Positions 8,821-16,792 of a stretch of DNA of 64,000 nucleotides are shown here, piece after piece. The stretch spans positions 1 through 64,000 of the forward strand of contig JAJSZT010000005.1 in NCBI GenBank assembly GCA_030272815.1. The letters run 5' to 3'. The notes under the pieces were generated by a model. It was not told the origin of the DNA and ran no database searches. It saw only the letters and a program-made list of their open reading frames with translations. The position numbers were made by a program, and so were the translations under genes. The DNA comes from Deltaproteobacteria bacterium. GTDB lineage: Bacteria; Desulfobacterota; Desulfobacteria; Desulfobacterales; ETH-SRB1. The first letter of the stretch is position 1. Every line of letters begins with the position of its first letter.

Positions 8821-9326
8821 TATTCGGCAAAATCACACGATAAAACCCTTTATATGAAACACTCGGTTAAAAAAAGTGCAAAACTATCCTTATAGGTTTT
8901 TTGAGCATTTTCTCAAAAACCCGTTAAAATTTAAGAATAAATTGTCGTTTGTGCCAGGATCACCTCCTTGTTAAAGGTTACTGGAAAATTAAAAAAGATA
9001 CGTTGAGGCAGCCTATTCAGCCTCTGAGATAGCAGTTTTATATGCGTGGTCTCTTTAAAAGAGCCGACAGTTAGTTGTGCAGAGGGCTGATCGGTCATGT
9101 TAGTATCGCGCTCTATGGCATCATTTGTTAATCGACCTCTGTTGGCTGCTTATGCAGTTTATAACTTCAAATTTTTCAGTTAGCAAGTGTTTCATTCTTT
9201 GTTGTGCCCGCCATGGCATGGGGGTTAGTAGGGAGTTTTATCGTGCAAAATTGTCCTATTTTTCTTTTTCGCATGCAATAATGCACGAAAACAAATCGGG
9301 CTTTTAGGCCCGCTACATCAAAGTCA
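8821..9326. repeat. Structured intergenic repeat, copy B, split by an insertion
   Basis: The left part (8821-8850, TATTCGGCAAAATCACACG...) and right part (9225-9326, TTAGTAGGGAGTTTTATCG...) join to give the same sequence as copy C at 20161. About 374 bp of foreign DNA separates them. Confidence 0.7.
8851..9224. mobile_element. 374-bp insertion inside structured repeat B
   Basis: Comparison with uninterrupted copy C shows an insertion between CCCTT and TTAGTAGGG, with TT present at both junctions. Near the ends, ATGAAACACTCGGTTAA and an inverted GAATGAAACACTTGCTAAC look like diverged terminal repeats. No convincing gene lies inside. I read it as a non-autonomous element; its family is unknown. 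Confidence 0.45.
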
Positions 9327-9342
9327 GCTCGGAATAAATGTT

Positions 9343-10344
9343 ATGGGATCTCAACGTGATATAAAACTTACCGAATATGATGTGTGCTTATCGTTTGCCG
9401 GTGATGACCGGGAGTATGTAAGTAAGGTCGCCTCTGAATTAAAGAAGAATGGTGTGCGGGTTTTTTATGATGAATATGAAGAATTAAATCTTTGGGGCAA
9501 AGACCTATATGTACATCTTGACGATGTATATAAAAATGCTGCACGTTATTGTGTCATATTTATTTCAATTCATTATGCCAATAAGCTATGGACAAACCAT
9601 GAGCGGCAAAGCGCCCAGGAGCGAGCTTTAAAAGAAAACACCGAATATATACTCCCTGCCCGCTTTGATGATACTCCAATTCCAGGGCTTCGCGATACAG
9701 TTGGATATATTGATCTTCATGGTCGAAGCCCAGAAGATTTTGCACGTCTAATTACAGAAAAGATTGGTGGTCACATTAAAGATAGTTATTTGCCCCCTAT
9801 ACCTGATCTTCTTTTTAAGGATTTAAATGCCAAAAATGAGGAAGAAAAAGATGTTGTTTATAGTGCGGCTTCAAGGTTCTTTTCTTGCCTTAAGCGCATG
9901 ACTGAAGATGAACACTATTTAATCTTTTGTTTTTTTCTCAGTGCTTGCACGGCAGAGTTGCCCGAAAATGTTCATATTAACATAGATCTATTAAAGCGGA
10001 CGTCTGGATTTACCCCTTCAAAAATTAAGCGCCTCCTTGGTGGATTACAATCTCTGGGGTTTTTTTCAGAACTCAAAGAAGATCAAGAGACAGAAGGTCA
10101 CCTTGGGAAACAGGAAATGTTAGTTATTGAATGGCACGACATGAGTACCGACGGTATTGGTAATGCAACTGATATAGCCGATGCGATGACACAAGGAGCA
10201 ACAAGCGGGTACTGTTTTGAGCATGGATTAGAAGCGCTTATGCGCCTAGATTTCTCACAACTATCAGAGGTTACGTCTGTCGAAGAAGACCATAGTTCTT
10301 GTTCAAGTAAAAATGAAGATCAAAATGAGCTAACAAGCCCATGA
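9343..10344 (+). CDS. TIR-domain protein with helical/winged-helix-like C-terminus
   Basis: 333 residues. Residues 10-145 form a TIR domain: beta-A YDVCLSFAGDDREYV, box FYDEYEELNLWGKDL, and the catalytic-type glutamate near residue 87 in WTNHERQSAQE. In prokaryotes such TIRs cleave NAD+ or make cyclic ADP-ribose signals in antiphage defence. Residues 165-300 are helical, with a possible winged helix (DLLKRTSGFTPSKIKRLLGG). The start at 9343 is chosen because the TIR fold begins about ten residues in; the ribosome site is weak. It follows structured repeat B, and an attC-like site begins inside its last codons, so it is a likely defence cassette working alone. Confidence 0.8.
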   Translation: MGSQRDIKLTEYDVCLSFAGDDREYVSKVASELKKNGVRVFYDEYEELNLWGKDLYVHLDDVYKNAARYCVIFISIHYANKLWTNHERQSAQERALKENTEYILPARFDDTPIPGLRDTVGYIDLHGRSPEDFARLITEKIGGHIKDSYLPPIPDLLFKDLNAKNEEEKDVVYSAASRFFSCLKRMTEDEHYLIFCFFLSACTAELPENVHINIDLLKRTSGFTPSKIKRLLGGLQSLGFFSELKEDQETEGHLGKQEMLVIEWHDMSTDGIGNATDIADAMTQGATSGYCFEHGLEALMRLDFSQLSEVTSVEEDHSSCSSKNEDQNELTSP

Positions 10345-10386
10345 GTCAGATGGTCCACTGCCCCTTGGTTATGGGCGGCGTTCGCA
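10328..10386 (+). other. attC-like recombination site 4
   Basis: AGCTAACAAGCCCATGAG pairs with GGTTATGGGCGGC-GTTCGCA, leaving unpaired bases on one side. The site is 59 bp, starts inside the last codons of the TIR gene and has the next gene start 33 bp downstream. Confidence 0.65.
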
Positions 10387-10418
10387 ATATTATGAAATAC
10401 TCAACATAATATTAAAAG

Positions 10419-11237
10419 ATGGAACAGCCATTAAAGGAATATAAAAGCTCGCTCGATAAGAATTTTCGTAAAAACAGGAAAATCCCTTTAGAAAAATTAA
10501 TTGAACCATCAAAAAGAGGTTCAATGATTCCAAAGGGTACCCTTGTTGTTATGCCTTTTGTGAGTGGTGAGATTAGATTGAAAATTCTGGAAAAAAACAC
10601 GCCAGATAAAGGTTTTTCTATACCGTTAAAATTATCAAGCAGAGGTGAGGGGCAGTCAATAACTGCTGACTATCTTGCGTGGTTTTTAAAGCATAACTTC
10701 GTAAAGAAATATTTGATGAATTACGTAAGCGGGTCAGTCTTGCCAAGGGTGCCACGTAAAGTCCTTTTCAATTTGCTGATTCCATTGCCGACTCAAGAAA
10801 GAAAAAAATCAGCATTTGATTCCTCCTTTTCAAGTGGCTTTGATTCTATAATTGCAAATGCAGAAAATCCTTTTAGAAGAATGATAACCAATTATTTTCG
10901 AGATTATCAGTTCAACCTCGAAAAAGAACGCTATACGGCTGCAATTATTTTAGCCGGCGCAATTTCTGAAGCCATCCTTTACCAACTATTAATCGATAAT
11001 GATGTAAACCAAAAAATCCTCAGTGATGATAGAAATCTTGGTTTGGGTAAACTGATAACATATATAAAACTTCTAAAACTTGATAAAGATCTGGATTTTC
11101 CATTAACACATTTCTCAGAGTTGCAACGTTTTAGAAACTTAGCAGTACATGTTAGTTTAGCAATTAAGAATGAAAAACCATTTACAAGACAGAATTTAAA
11201 TTGTTTTGATCAAATAATTAAGCATTTCGGAATATAA
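10419..11237 (+). CDS. Restriction-specificity-like domain fused to a HEPN-like domain
   Basis: 272 residues. Residues 1-125 resemble the end of a type I restriction specificity (S) subunit target-recognition domain: ITADYLAWFLKHNFVKKYL, then GSVLPRVPRKVLFNLLIPLP. The rest is helical and resembles HEPN/DUF4145-type domains. It ends with FRNLAVH, where RNLAVH matches the R-x4-H HEPN RNase motif. No methyltransferase or restriction subunit is adjacent. It follows attC-like site 4 by 32 bp, as a cassette gene does. It could be a DNA-sensing RNase, or a remnant of S-subunit DNA joined to an unrelated protein; the continuous frame and cassette position favour a real gene. Function not known. Confidence 0.6.
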   Translation: MEQPLKEYKSSLDKNFRKNRKIPLEKLIEPSKRGSMIPKGTLVVMPFVSGEIRLKILEKNTPDKGFSIPLKLSSRGEGQSITADYLAWFLKHNFVKKYLMNYVSGSVLPRVPRKVLFNLLIPLPTQERKKSAFDSSFSSGFDSIIANAENPFRRMITNYFRDYQFNLEKERYTAAIILAGAISEAILYQLLIDNDVNQKILSDDRNLGLGKLITYIKLLKLDKDLDFPLTHFSELQRFRNLAVHVSLAIKNEKPFTRQNLNCFDQIIKHFGI

Positions 11238-11369
11238 AAGAGAAAATTCCTTTATCATATGGATACAGAAAATTTCTAACCGCGTTTTGAGAATTAAGCG
11301 AATCAAATATTAACTTCAGATATGGAAAAAAAGGCTGAAGGCTGAGGGCCGGATGGGGAAAGAAGATAA

Positions 11370-11516
11370 ACTGAAAGGCTGAAAACGCCTATCGATTTCT
11401 TTACAAACTGGGGCGGCCGACACGCCGAAAATATTGACCGGCTGGTGCTGATGTGGGATTTGCTGGCTGCTTGGGTGCGGGGTTCCAAAGTGATGCTAAA
11501 AAGGGGGAAACCATAA
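11370..11516 (+). pseudogene. 3' remnant of an unidentified gene just upstream of darT
   Basis: A stop-free stretch of 48 codons ending at 11516, one base before the darT ATG (…FFTNWGGRHAENIDRLVLMW…KRGKP). Composition matches darTG rather than the DNA to its left, so it is probably the end of a gene that belonged to the transferred darTG operon. No start or family recognised. Confidence 0.35.
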
Positions 11517-11517
11517 T

Positions 11518-12156
11518 ATGCTCATGCCATCTCCAACGCCTATTTATCGCTTCATACACATGGACAATCTTCCGGTGTATTTGGAGCGAGGCGGGATGCA
11601 TGCGCCCAATTACGCGCCGGAAGATGGGCAAGTTTACAGAACTATTCACAATATTGATATCCAGAGGATACGTCGCGAGCGACCGATCCGGTGCGGGCCG
11701 CAAGGTACGGTTCATGATTATGTATCCTTTTATTTCGGTCCGCGTTCGCCCATGCTCCTACAATTGCACACCGGACGGGTGGAAGGTTATGATCAAAAGC
11801 AGGAACCCATAATTTATGCTGTATCAACAGTGGAATCGATCGTTAAGGCTCGGCTTCAATTCGTGTTTTCCGACGGCCACGGCATTGCTGCCTTCACTCA
11901 GTGGTTCGATGACCGTAAAAACTTGGACAAAGTCGACTGGGGTATGGTATATGCCGATTATTGGGCAGATACGGTGGAGGACATGGACCGCCAGCGCCGC
12001 AAACAGGCGGAGTTTTTGGTACACCGATTCTGCCCGTGGGATGTGGTGACCCACATCGGCGTGTTGAACGATGCTGCAAAGATCAGAGTTGAGAATATTC
12101 TTCGCCGGCACCGCGTGGGGAAGCCGGTGTATATCTGCCGACAGTGGTACTATTAA
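11518..12156 (+). CDS. darT: DarT: DNA ADP-ribosyltransferase toxin (DUF4433)
   Basis: 212-residue DarT-family toxin, which uses NAD+ to ADP-ribosylate bases in single-stranded DNA and halts replication or phage growth. Visible family features are the N-terminal IYRFIHMDNLPVYLERGGMH block that shapes the NAD+ site and the C-terminal RRKQAEFLVHRF motif carrying the catalytic glutamate. Length is normal for the family. The start at 11518 follows AAAAAGGGGGAAACCATAAT. It lies 16 bp upstream of its antitoxin darG. The pair is visibly more GC-rich than the flanking cassettes, indicating separate acquisition. Confidence 0.9.
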   Translation: MLMPSPTPIYRFIHMDNLPVYLERGGMHAPNYAPEDGQVYRTIHNIDIQRIRRERPIRCGPQGTVHDYVSFYFGPRSPMLLQLHTGRVEGYDQKQEPIIYAVSTVESIVKARLQFVFSDGHGIAAFTQWFDDRKNLDKVDWGMVYADYWADTVEDMDRQRRKQAEFLVHRFCPWDVVTHIGVLNDAAKIRVENILRRHRVGKPVYICRQWYY

Positions 12157-12172
12157 CAAAAAGGAGGCAAGG

Positions 12173-13210
12173 ATGATAGAGCTGACCCGTGGAAATATAC
12201 TGACGGCCGATGCAGAGGCCCTGGTCAATACGGTCAATTGTGTCGGCGTGATGGGCAAAGGGATCGCCTTGCAGTTCAAAAAGGCTTTTCCTGAGAATTT
12301 CAAGGCATATGAAGCGGCTTGTCGTAACAAAGAGGTTAAGCCCGGGCGTATGTTCGTTTTCAATACCGGCCAGATGTTCAATCCACGCTTCATCATAAAC
12401 TTCCCCACCAAACGCCACTGGCGCGGCAAGAGCAGATATGAGGACATTGAAATGGGCTTAGAAGCATTGGTGCAGGAGGTGCGTGAGCGTAAGATCCGCT
12501 CCATTGCTATTCCGCCTTTAGGATCTGGTTTGGGCGGTTTGCAGTGGGAGCAGGTAAAACCGATGATCGAAAAGGCCTTCGCTACAATGCCGGAGGTGCA
12601 GATCAAGTTGTTTGAACCCAAGGGTTCGCCTGATGCCAAGGAGATGCCTGTGGGCACGGCAAATCCGAAGATGACCGTTGCCCGGGCCTTGTTTGTAAAG
12701 CTTGTGCAGCAGTATACTCGCTTCGCCTATCGGTTGACACTCCTGGAGATTCAGAAACTTGCCTATTTTCTGCAGGAGTCGGGTTTGGACCTAAAACTGC
12801 GGTACGTCAAACACTTATACGGGCCTTATGCCCACAACCTAAATAAGGTGCTGGAGATTCTTGAAGGGCATTATATCCGGGGATACGGCGATACACAGAA
12901 ACCGGACGTCGAAATCACACTGCTGCCGGATGCTGACAAAGAAGCCGATCGCTTCCTTCAACTGCATCCTAACGCCATGCCTAACCTTGAGAGAGTAGCG
13001 GATCTCGTGGACGGCTTTGAAACGCCCTATGGCATGGAACTGCTTTCTTCCGTCCATTGGATAGCCGTTCATGATAGAGAGGCATCCGATGCCGAAGGCG
13101 CCATCGTTGCAATGGCTAATTGGAATGAACGTAAGCAACGTTTGTTCAAAGCGGATCATATTCATCTCGCCTGGGAGCGACTCCAGGCCGAGGACTGGCT
13201 GAAGGCATGA
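12173..13210 (+). CDS. darG: DarG: macro-domain ADP-ribosylglycohydrolase antitoxin
   Basis: 345-residue antitoxin. Residues 1-155 are a macro domain (DAEALVNTVNCVGVMGKGIA, then PPLGSGLGGLQW) that removes ADP-ribose from DNA. Residues 170-345 form the C-terminal domain (YTRFAYRLTLLEIQKLAYFL) that in the family also binds and masks DarT. The ATG at 12173 behind AAAAAGGAGGCAAGG is chosen; an in-frame extension from 12071 overlaps darT and is rejected. The neighbour darT makes this a complete type II/IV DarTG module. No mutation of key residues is seen. Confidence 0.92.
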   Translation: MIELTRGNILTADAEALVNTVNCVGVMGKGIALQFKKAFPENFKAYEAACRNKEVKPGRMFVFNTGQMFNPRFIINFPTKRHWRGKSRYEDIEMGLEALVQEVRERKIRSIAIPPLGSGLGGLQWEQVKPMIEKAFATMPEVQIKLFEPKGSPDAKEMPVGTANPKMTVARALFVKLVQQYTRFAYRLTLLEIQKLAYFLQESGLDLKLRYVKHLYGPYAHNLNKVLEILEGHYIRGYGDTQKPDVEITLLPDADKEADRFLQLHPNAMPNLERVADLVDGFETPYGMELLSSVHWIAVHDREASDAEGAIVAMANWNERKQRLFKADHIHLAWERLQAEDWLKA

Positions 13211-13240
13211 ATCAAAAAACCAAAGGTCAGGTCTTCATTC

Positions 13241-13837
13241 TTGAGAGCGCCGATTAAAACCGGCAAGAAGCGGGGACTGAAAGTGTCCTGTGATGAAGGA
13301 CTATCCATCCACATCAGCCCTGAGTCATGCGCAGGTACCTGTCCGGCTGGGCAAATCTTGAAAAAACGGAACTATCACAAAAAGCGCAACCACTATGAGT
13401 ATAAAACTTCTTCTAAGATCTGTGCCAACTGCAAGCTGCGTAATAAATGTACCCGTGCTAAAGATGGCCGAAGCATAAAACGGCATGTCAGACAGGATGA
13501 ATTAGACTTCATGCTTAAACAAGCCAACAGTCGAAAAGCCCAAAGCGACATCAAAACCAGGCAACATCTCATGGAAAGATTATTTGCACGTGGCACACGA
13601 TACGGATTCAAGCGAGCAGGCTGGTGCAGGCTCTGGAGAGTTCAAATCCAGGAATATCTCACAGCCACTATCCAGAATCTTATGGTTTTTCTTCGCAATA
13701 TCAAAGAGCCAGCTCCTGCTTTGGGTATGATCCCAGAAGAATCAGGGAAGAAAGAAGCATTTTTAACCCTTCAGGAGCTATTTTTTTACTTAAAAAGATC
13801 AACAATTACAAATGCCCGTTTCCCTGCTTGTCGGTGA
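13241..13837 (+). pseudogene. IS1182-family transposase, C-terminal fragment
   Basis: About 198 codons matching the C-terminal third of DDE transposases of the IS1182 group. These include the zinc-ribbon-like CANCKLRNKCT and the terminal block MERLFARGTRYGFKRAGW, whose glutamate is probably the last residue of the DDE triad. The N-terminal two thirds are missing and no terminal repeats were found, so it is an inactive remnant. Its last codons run into an attC-like arm shared with 17201-17249. Confidence 0.72.
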
Positions 13838-13851
13838 TGCGGGGACGTTCG
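13807..13851 (+). other. Right half of an attC-like site
   Basis: ACAAATGCCCGTTTCCC...GGTGATGCGGGGACGTTCG. About 34 bp are shared with the sequence at 17201-17235, and GGTGATGCGG matches the right arm of the complete site at 20978-21029. The left arm was probably lost when the IS1182 fragment formed. Confidence 0.45.
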
Positions 13852-14078
13852 CTGTAAATAAATATGAGCCGCTTTAGCACAGCAGAAGAGTTACTAAAAG
13901 TAGAAAGCATAATGCTGAATATCAAAAAGAATTGAGGAACGGAAGAAACACATCCAGCAACTTGAAAAGCAATAATATGATTTCATGGATAAACAAATCA
14001 TAATGTTTCTTCTATAGAGTAGTTATAAAAATATTTAATCTTGAATATTAGAGAACTCTAAAATTGGAGGTAACAGCA

Positions 14079-15551
14079 ATGTCTCAATTAGACCAATTAC
14101 TCGCCGAACCAGAAATCGCGAAATTCATAGAGACGAACCAAGTTGCAGTTGGTCGGATCACTCAGGCTGCCGAGCTTTTGGTGGAAAAAGATGATGCGCT
14201 GAAAGCTCTTAAGAAGCTTTTGCCAGCCCTTACCGAAAAGGAGATTTATGTCTTCTTTAGCTACAAGAAAAAAGACGAGCTCGCTGCTGAGACGATTGTT
14301 GGCCTGCTACGGAAAAACTCAGCGGGGAAGATTAAGATTACCTACCAGAAGGACTTCACTGAAGAATACGTCGGTAAGCGTTGGCGGGCAAAAATCCGCG
14401 AGGAAATCCACCGTGCGAACTGGTTCATCTTGCTCTTTCCTGATCCATCTGATGACTGGGACTGGTGTCTTTTTGAAACGGGCCTATTTGAAGCTCAGCT
14501 TACGTCGGCCGACCGCCTAATATGTCTGCATCATCCAGACACAAAGATTCCGGATCCCATAGAAGGTTACCATGCGGTCTCCGCAACCATTCCAGAGGTT
14601 GAAAAATTCCTTCGGATGATTTTTTTAAACGACAATCCAGTGTATGGCTTGAAACCAATTAATGACTCCATGAATCCACAAGAGATTACAACGCTATCAA
14701 AAGAAATTGTTGATGCCATCCGGCCGCCTCAAGGGTGTTTTATTCGTCAGACCTATGAGCCGTGGGTAGAACTCAAGTTCGAGAACTCATCCAACCTGCA
14801 AAAAAAAGACGATCTTGATCAGGCCCTCGTGCAAGATGCTAACAGAGAAGCCCTAAGCTTGTTTGACTTCAGAGATAAGCCATCTACCTTGGGCGAACTG
14901 AGATCCGGTTTACCTGAAGACAAGCAAGACGATCGCTGGCGGGAAGAACTTTTTCACGTAATCAGGAAAATTATCGATGGACGGAAATTTAGTCCAGTGC
15001 AGGCGGTTTTTCAAACGAACGATGGCAGACTCATTCGACCTGTTGCTTGTGCCGTGGACAGAGTAGGCTCAATAGACGGCCCAATCGAAGTGTTTCATAT
15101 CACCTTTAACGAAGAGGTAGCTGCTATCGATGTCTCTTCAATGCCGAAAGACATATCGGTGCTTGCCACATACCTGCGCTATGCTTTCCGGTTCCGTTGG
15201 GAGGTTCTTGAGAAATTCGGCACCAGCCCCATGTCCGAAGATGATGTTAAGCGCCTGCATAACACCCTGGAACGTATACGAGCAAATGTAACATCCCGAG
15301 GAATAAGAGGTGTCGATGAAATTTTGGGCCTTTTCACGCCCGAACAGGGTAACAGAATTAGAGAGATGTATCATGATTGGTATCAGACCAGTAACCCTAC
15401 ACGAAATGGCGAGCTCGATATCGCGATTCAAAACAAAGAAGTGGACAAAATTCCGGAAATTCTTGCCAGATTCATTCCTGCGAGCCAAGAATTTCTTAAG
15501 ATAACGGCGGATCGTTTTTCTGAACTTGTAACTCAAATTGCCCAAAGTTAG
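14079..15551 (+). CDS. TIR-domain protein with large uncharacterised C-terminal region
   Basis: 490 residues from the ATG at 14079, behind AATTGGAGGTAACAGCA. A helical N-terminus (1-50) precedes a TIR domain at about 52-190: EIYVFFSYKKKDE, YQKDFTEEYVGKRWRAKI, and catalytic-type Glu133 in WDWCLFETGLFEA. The 300-residue C-terminal part is soluble, alpha/beta then helical, and not recognised; it may be the sensor. Bacterial TIRs of this type hydrolyse NAD+ upon phage infection. It stands alone, followed 155 bp later by a second, unrelated TIR gene. The 227-bp upstream spacer carries only an unsupported 23-codon ORF. Confidence 0.78.
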   Translation: MSQLDQLLAEPEIAKFIETNQVAVGRITQAAELLVEKDDALKALKKLLPALTEKEIYVFFSYKKKDELAAETIVGLLRKNSAGKIKITYQKDFTEEYVGKRWRAKIREEIHRANWFILLFPDPSDDWDWCLFETGLFEAQLTSADRLICLHHPDTKIPDPIEGYHAVSATIPEVEKFLRMIFLNDNPVYGLKPINDSMNPQEITTLSKEIVDAIRPPQGCFIRQTYEPWVELKFENSSNLQKKDDLDQALVQDANREALSLFDFRDKPSTLGELRSGLPEDKQDDRWREELFHVIRKIIDGRKFSPVQAVFQTNDGRLIRPVACAVDRVGSIDGPIEVFHITFNEEVAAIDVSSMPKDISVLATYLRYAFRFRWEVLEKFGTSPMSEDDVKRLHNTLERIRANVTSRGIRGVDEILGLFTPEQGNRIREMYHDWYQTSNPTRNGELDIAIQNKEVDKIPEILARFIPASQEFLKITADRFSELVTQIAQS

Positions 15552-15706
15552 TTTACATCACCTCAGTCAGCAGGGTGTGTTAACTTTGGCAATTATATGC
15601 GTAAATGTCCCTGGCACATTAATGCTCTTGTTGAGGGTAATATTGTCAGATAATATCAGGTATAGACCGCTTTTGACTCTAATTAGTGAATGATGGGACA
15701 GGATAA

Positions 15707-16090
15707 ATGGCAAAAAAAAGGGCATTCATCAGCTTCGATTATGATTTAGATTTAAATACACTTTTAGTCGGACAGGCCAAGAAAGAGGACTCCTCTTTCA
15801 ATATAGCTGATTTTTCAATCAAAGAAGCCATTTCTAAAGATTGGAAAGCTAAAGCAAGGACAAGGATCAAAGGTGTCGAAGTTGTAATTGTTATTTGCGG
15901 TCAACATACAGATACAGCTGTTGGCGTTAGTGCAGAGGTAAAGATCGCCCAAGAAGAAAATGTGGATTATTTTCTTTTGTGGGGACGCAGTGGAAAAACA
16001 TGCAAAAAGCCAAAGGCTGCAAAGTCGTCTGACAAAATTTATAAATGGACTTGGGATAATTTAAAGTCATTAATTCATGGTGCAAGATGA
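15707..16090 (+). CDS. Small TIR-like protein, ThsB/DUF1863 type
   Basis: 127 residues, almost entirely one TIR-like domain of the DUF1863/MTH538 group that includes ThsB of Thoeris. KKRAFISFDYDLDLN begins beta-1; SIKEAISKDWKAKARTRI is the helix before VEVVIVICGQHTDTA; catalytic-type Glu77 lies in AVGVSAEVKIAQE. ThsB enzymes turn NAD+ into cyclic ADP-ribose-type signals on phage infection that activate an effector. Here the next gene overlaps by 4 bp and encodes a multi-pass membrane protein, instead of the usual ThsA NADase, so the pair looks like a TIR-sensor/membrane-effector module. Start ATG follows GGGACAGGATAA. Confidence 0.82.
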   Translation: MAKKRAFISFDYDLDLNTLLVGQAKKEDSSFNIADFSIKEAISKDWKAKARTRIKGVEVVIVICGQHTDTAVGVSAEVKIAQEENVDYFLLWGRSGKTCKKPKAAKSSDKIYKWTWDNLKSLIHGAR

Positions 16091-16614
16091 ACAGTTCACA
16101 GAAAATCACTGATAAATTGTTTCAAGTAGTTAAAGACGAATATGGTGATAAGTATCCAGACCATTTGATTGAACAATATAAAACCTACCTTGAGATGGCT
16201 GATCGTATTAGTTCGAGACGCCAGTCTGCCAACTCCTTTTTCGTGACATTAAATACCACCATAATTGCCCTTGTTAGCTATGTTAATTTTGGTGATAAAA
16301 GAGCGACTGAATTTTATTGGCTAATTTCTATTGCAGGAATGACGCTTTCTTATATGTGGTATAGGCTAATTCGATCATACAAAGATTTGAATAGTGCTAA
16401 GTTCAAAGTTGTTCATGAAATTGAGGCCAAATTGCCTATTTCACCTTACGATGCTGAATGGGAAGCTGTAGAAAAGGGAGAGAATCCAAAACTATATTTG
16501 CCGTTTACTCACATTGAAATTTATATACCATGGGTGTTTTTTGCAGTGCATTCCTTTGTATTTTTAAGATGCCTACCATGGTCTATCATGCTGGAATCAT
16601 TATATAATAAATAA
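16087..16614 (+). CDS. RipA-like multi-pass membrane protein, partner of the TIR gene
   Basis: 175 residues. A soluble helical N-terminus of about 45 residues precedes two transmembrane segments (near 47-66, SFFVTLNTTIIALVSYV; and 73-92, WLISIAGMTLSYMWYRL). A conserved cytoplasmic stretch follows (NSAKFKVVHEIEAKLP, then a third hydrophobic segment near 150-170). The pattern matches the RipA octameric membrane-protein family. Its ATG overlaps the TIR stop (ATGA), so translation is coupled. By analogy with SLATT-type and TM-ThsA effectors it could open or damage the membrane when a nucleotide signal appears; that role is inference. Confidence 0.72.
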   Translation: MNSSQKITDKLFQVVKDEYGDKYPDHLIEQYKTYLEMADRISSRRQSANSFFVTLNTTIIALVSYVNFGDKRATEFYWLISIAGMTLSYMWYRLIRSYKDLNSAKFKVVHEIEAKLPISPYDAEWEAVEKGENPKLYLPFTHIEIYIPWVFFAVHSFVFLRCLPWSIMLESLYNK

Positions 16615-16619
16615 AGGAC

Positions 16620-16680
16620 GCCGAACGAATAAGGATAGATCGTGAGAGCGAAGCGAGCCACGATCTTATCCGGTTGTTGG
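16620..16680 (+). other. attC-like recombination site 5
   Basis: GCCGAACGAATAAGGATAGA and TCTTATCCGGTTGTTGG pair around GATCGTG / CACGATC, leaving unpaired bases in one arm. It begins 6 bp after the TIR-RipA pair, as expected for the 3' end of their cassette. A similar left half (TACAACGAATAAG) appears at 16781. Confidence 0.55.
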
Positions 16681-16792
16681 ACAAGCCCGGTGTGTTTGCA
16701 TATTCTGTATATAAGGAAATATCTTTTTTTGAACAAGGGGTAGGAAGTGCGTCTTCAAGAAGCGTGCTTTTTTCAAGGCGTACAACGAATAA

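Noticed and set aside
9125-9307. 60-codon open frame on +
   Set aside because: It runs from the small insertion into the structured repeat; no codon structure or homologue.
11303-11400. AGGCTGAAGG-like stretch as a terminator for the HEPN-like gene
   Set aside because: Arms do not pair well here and no T-run follows.
13865-13936. 23-codon ORF MSRFSTAEELLKVESIMLNI...
   Set aside because: Too short, no ribosome site; possibly a remnant, but nothing supports a gene.
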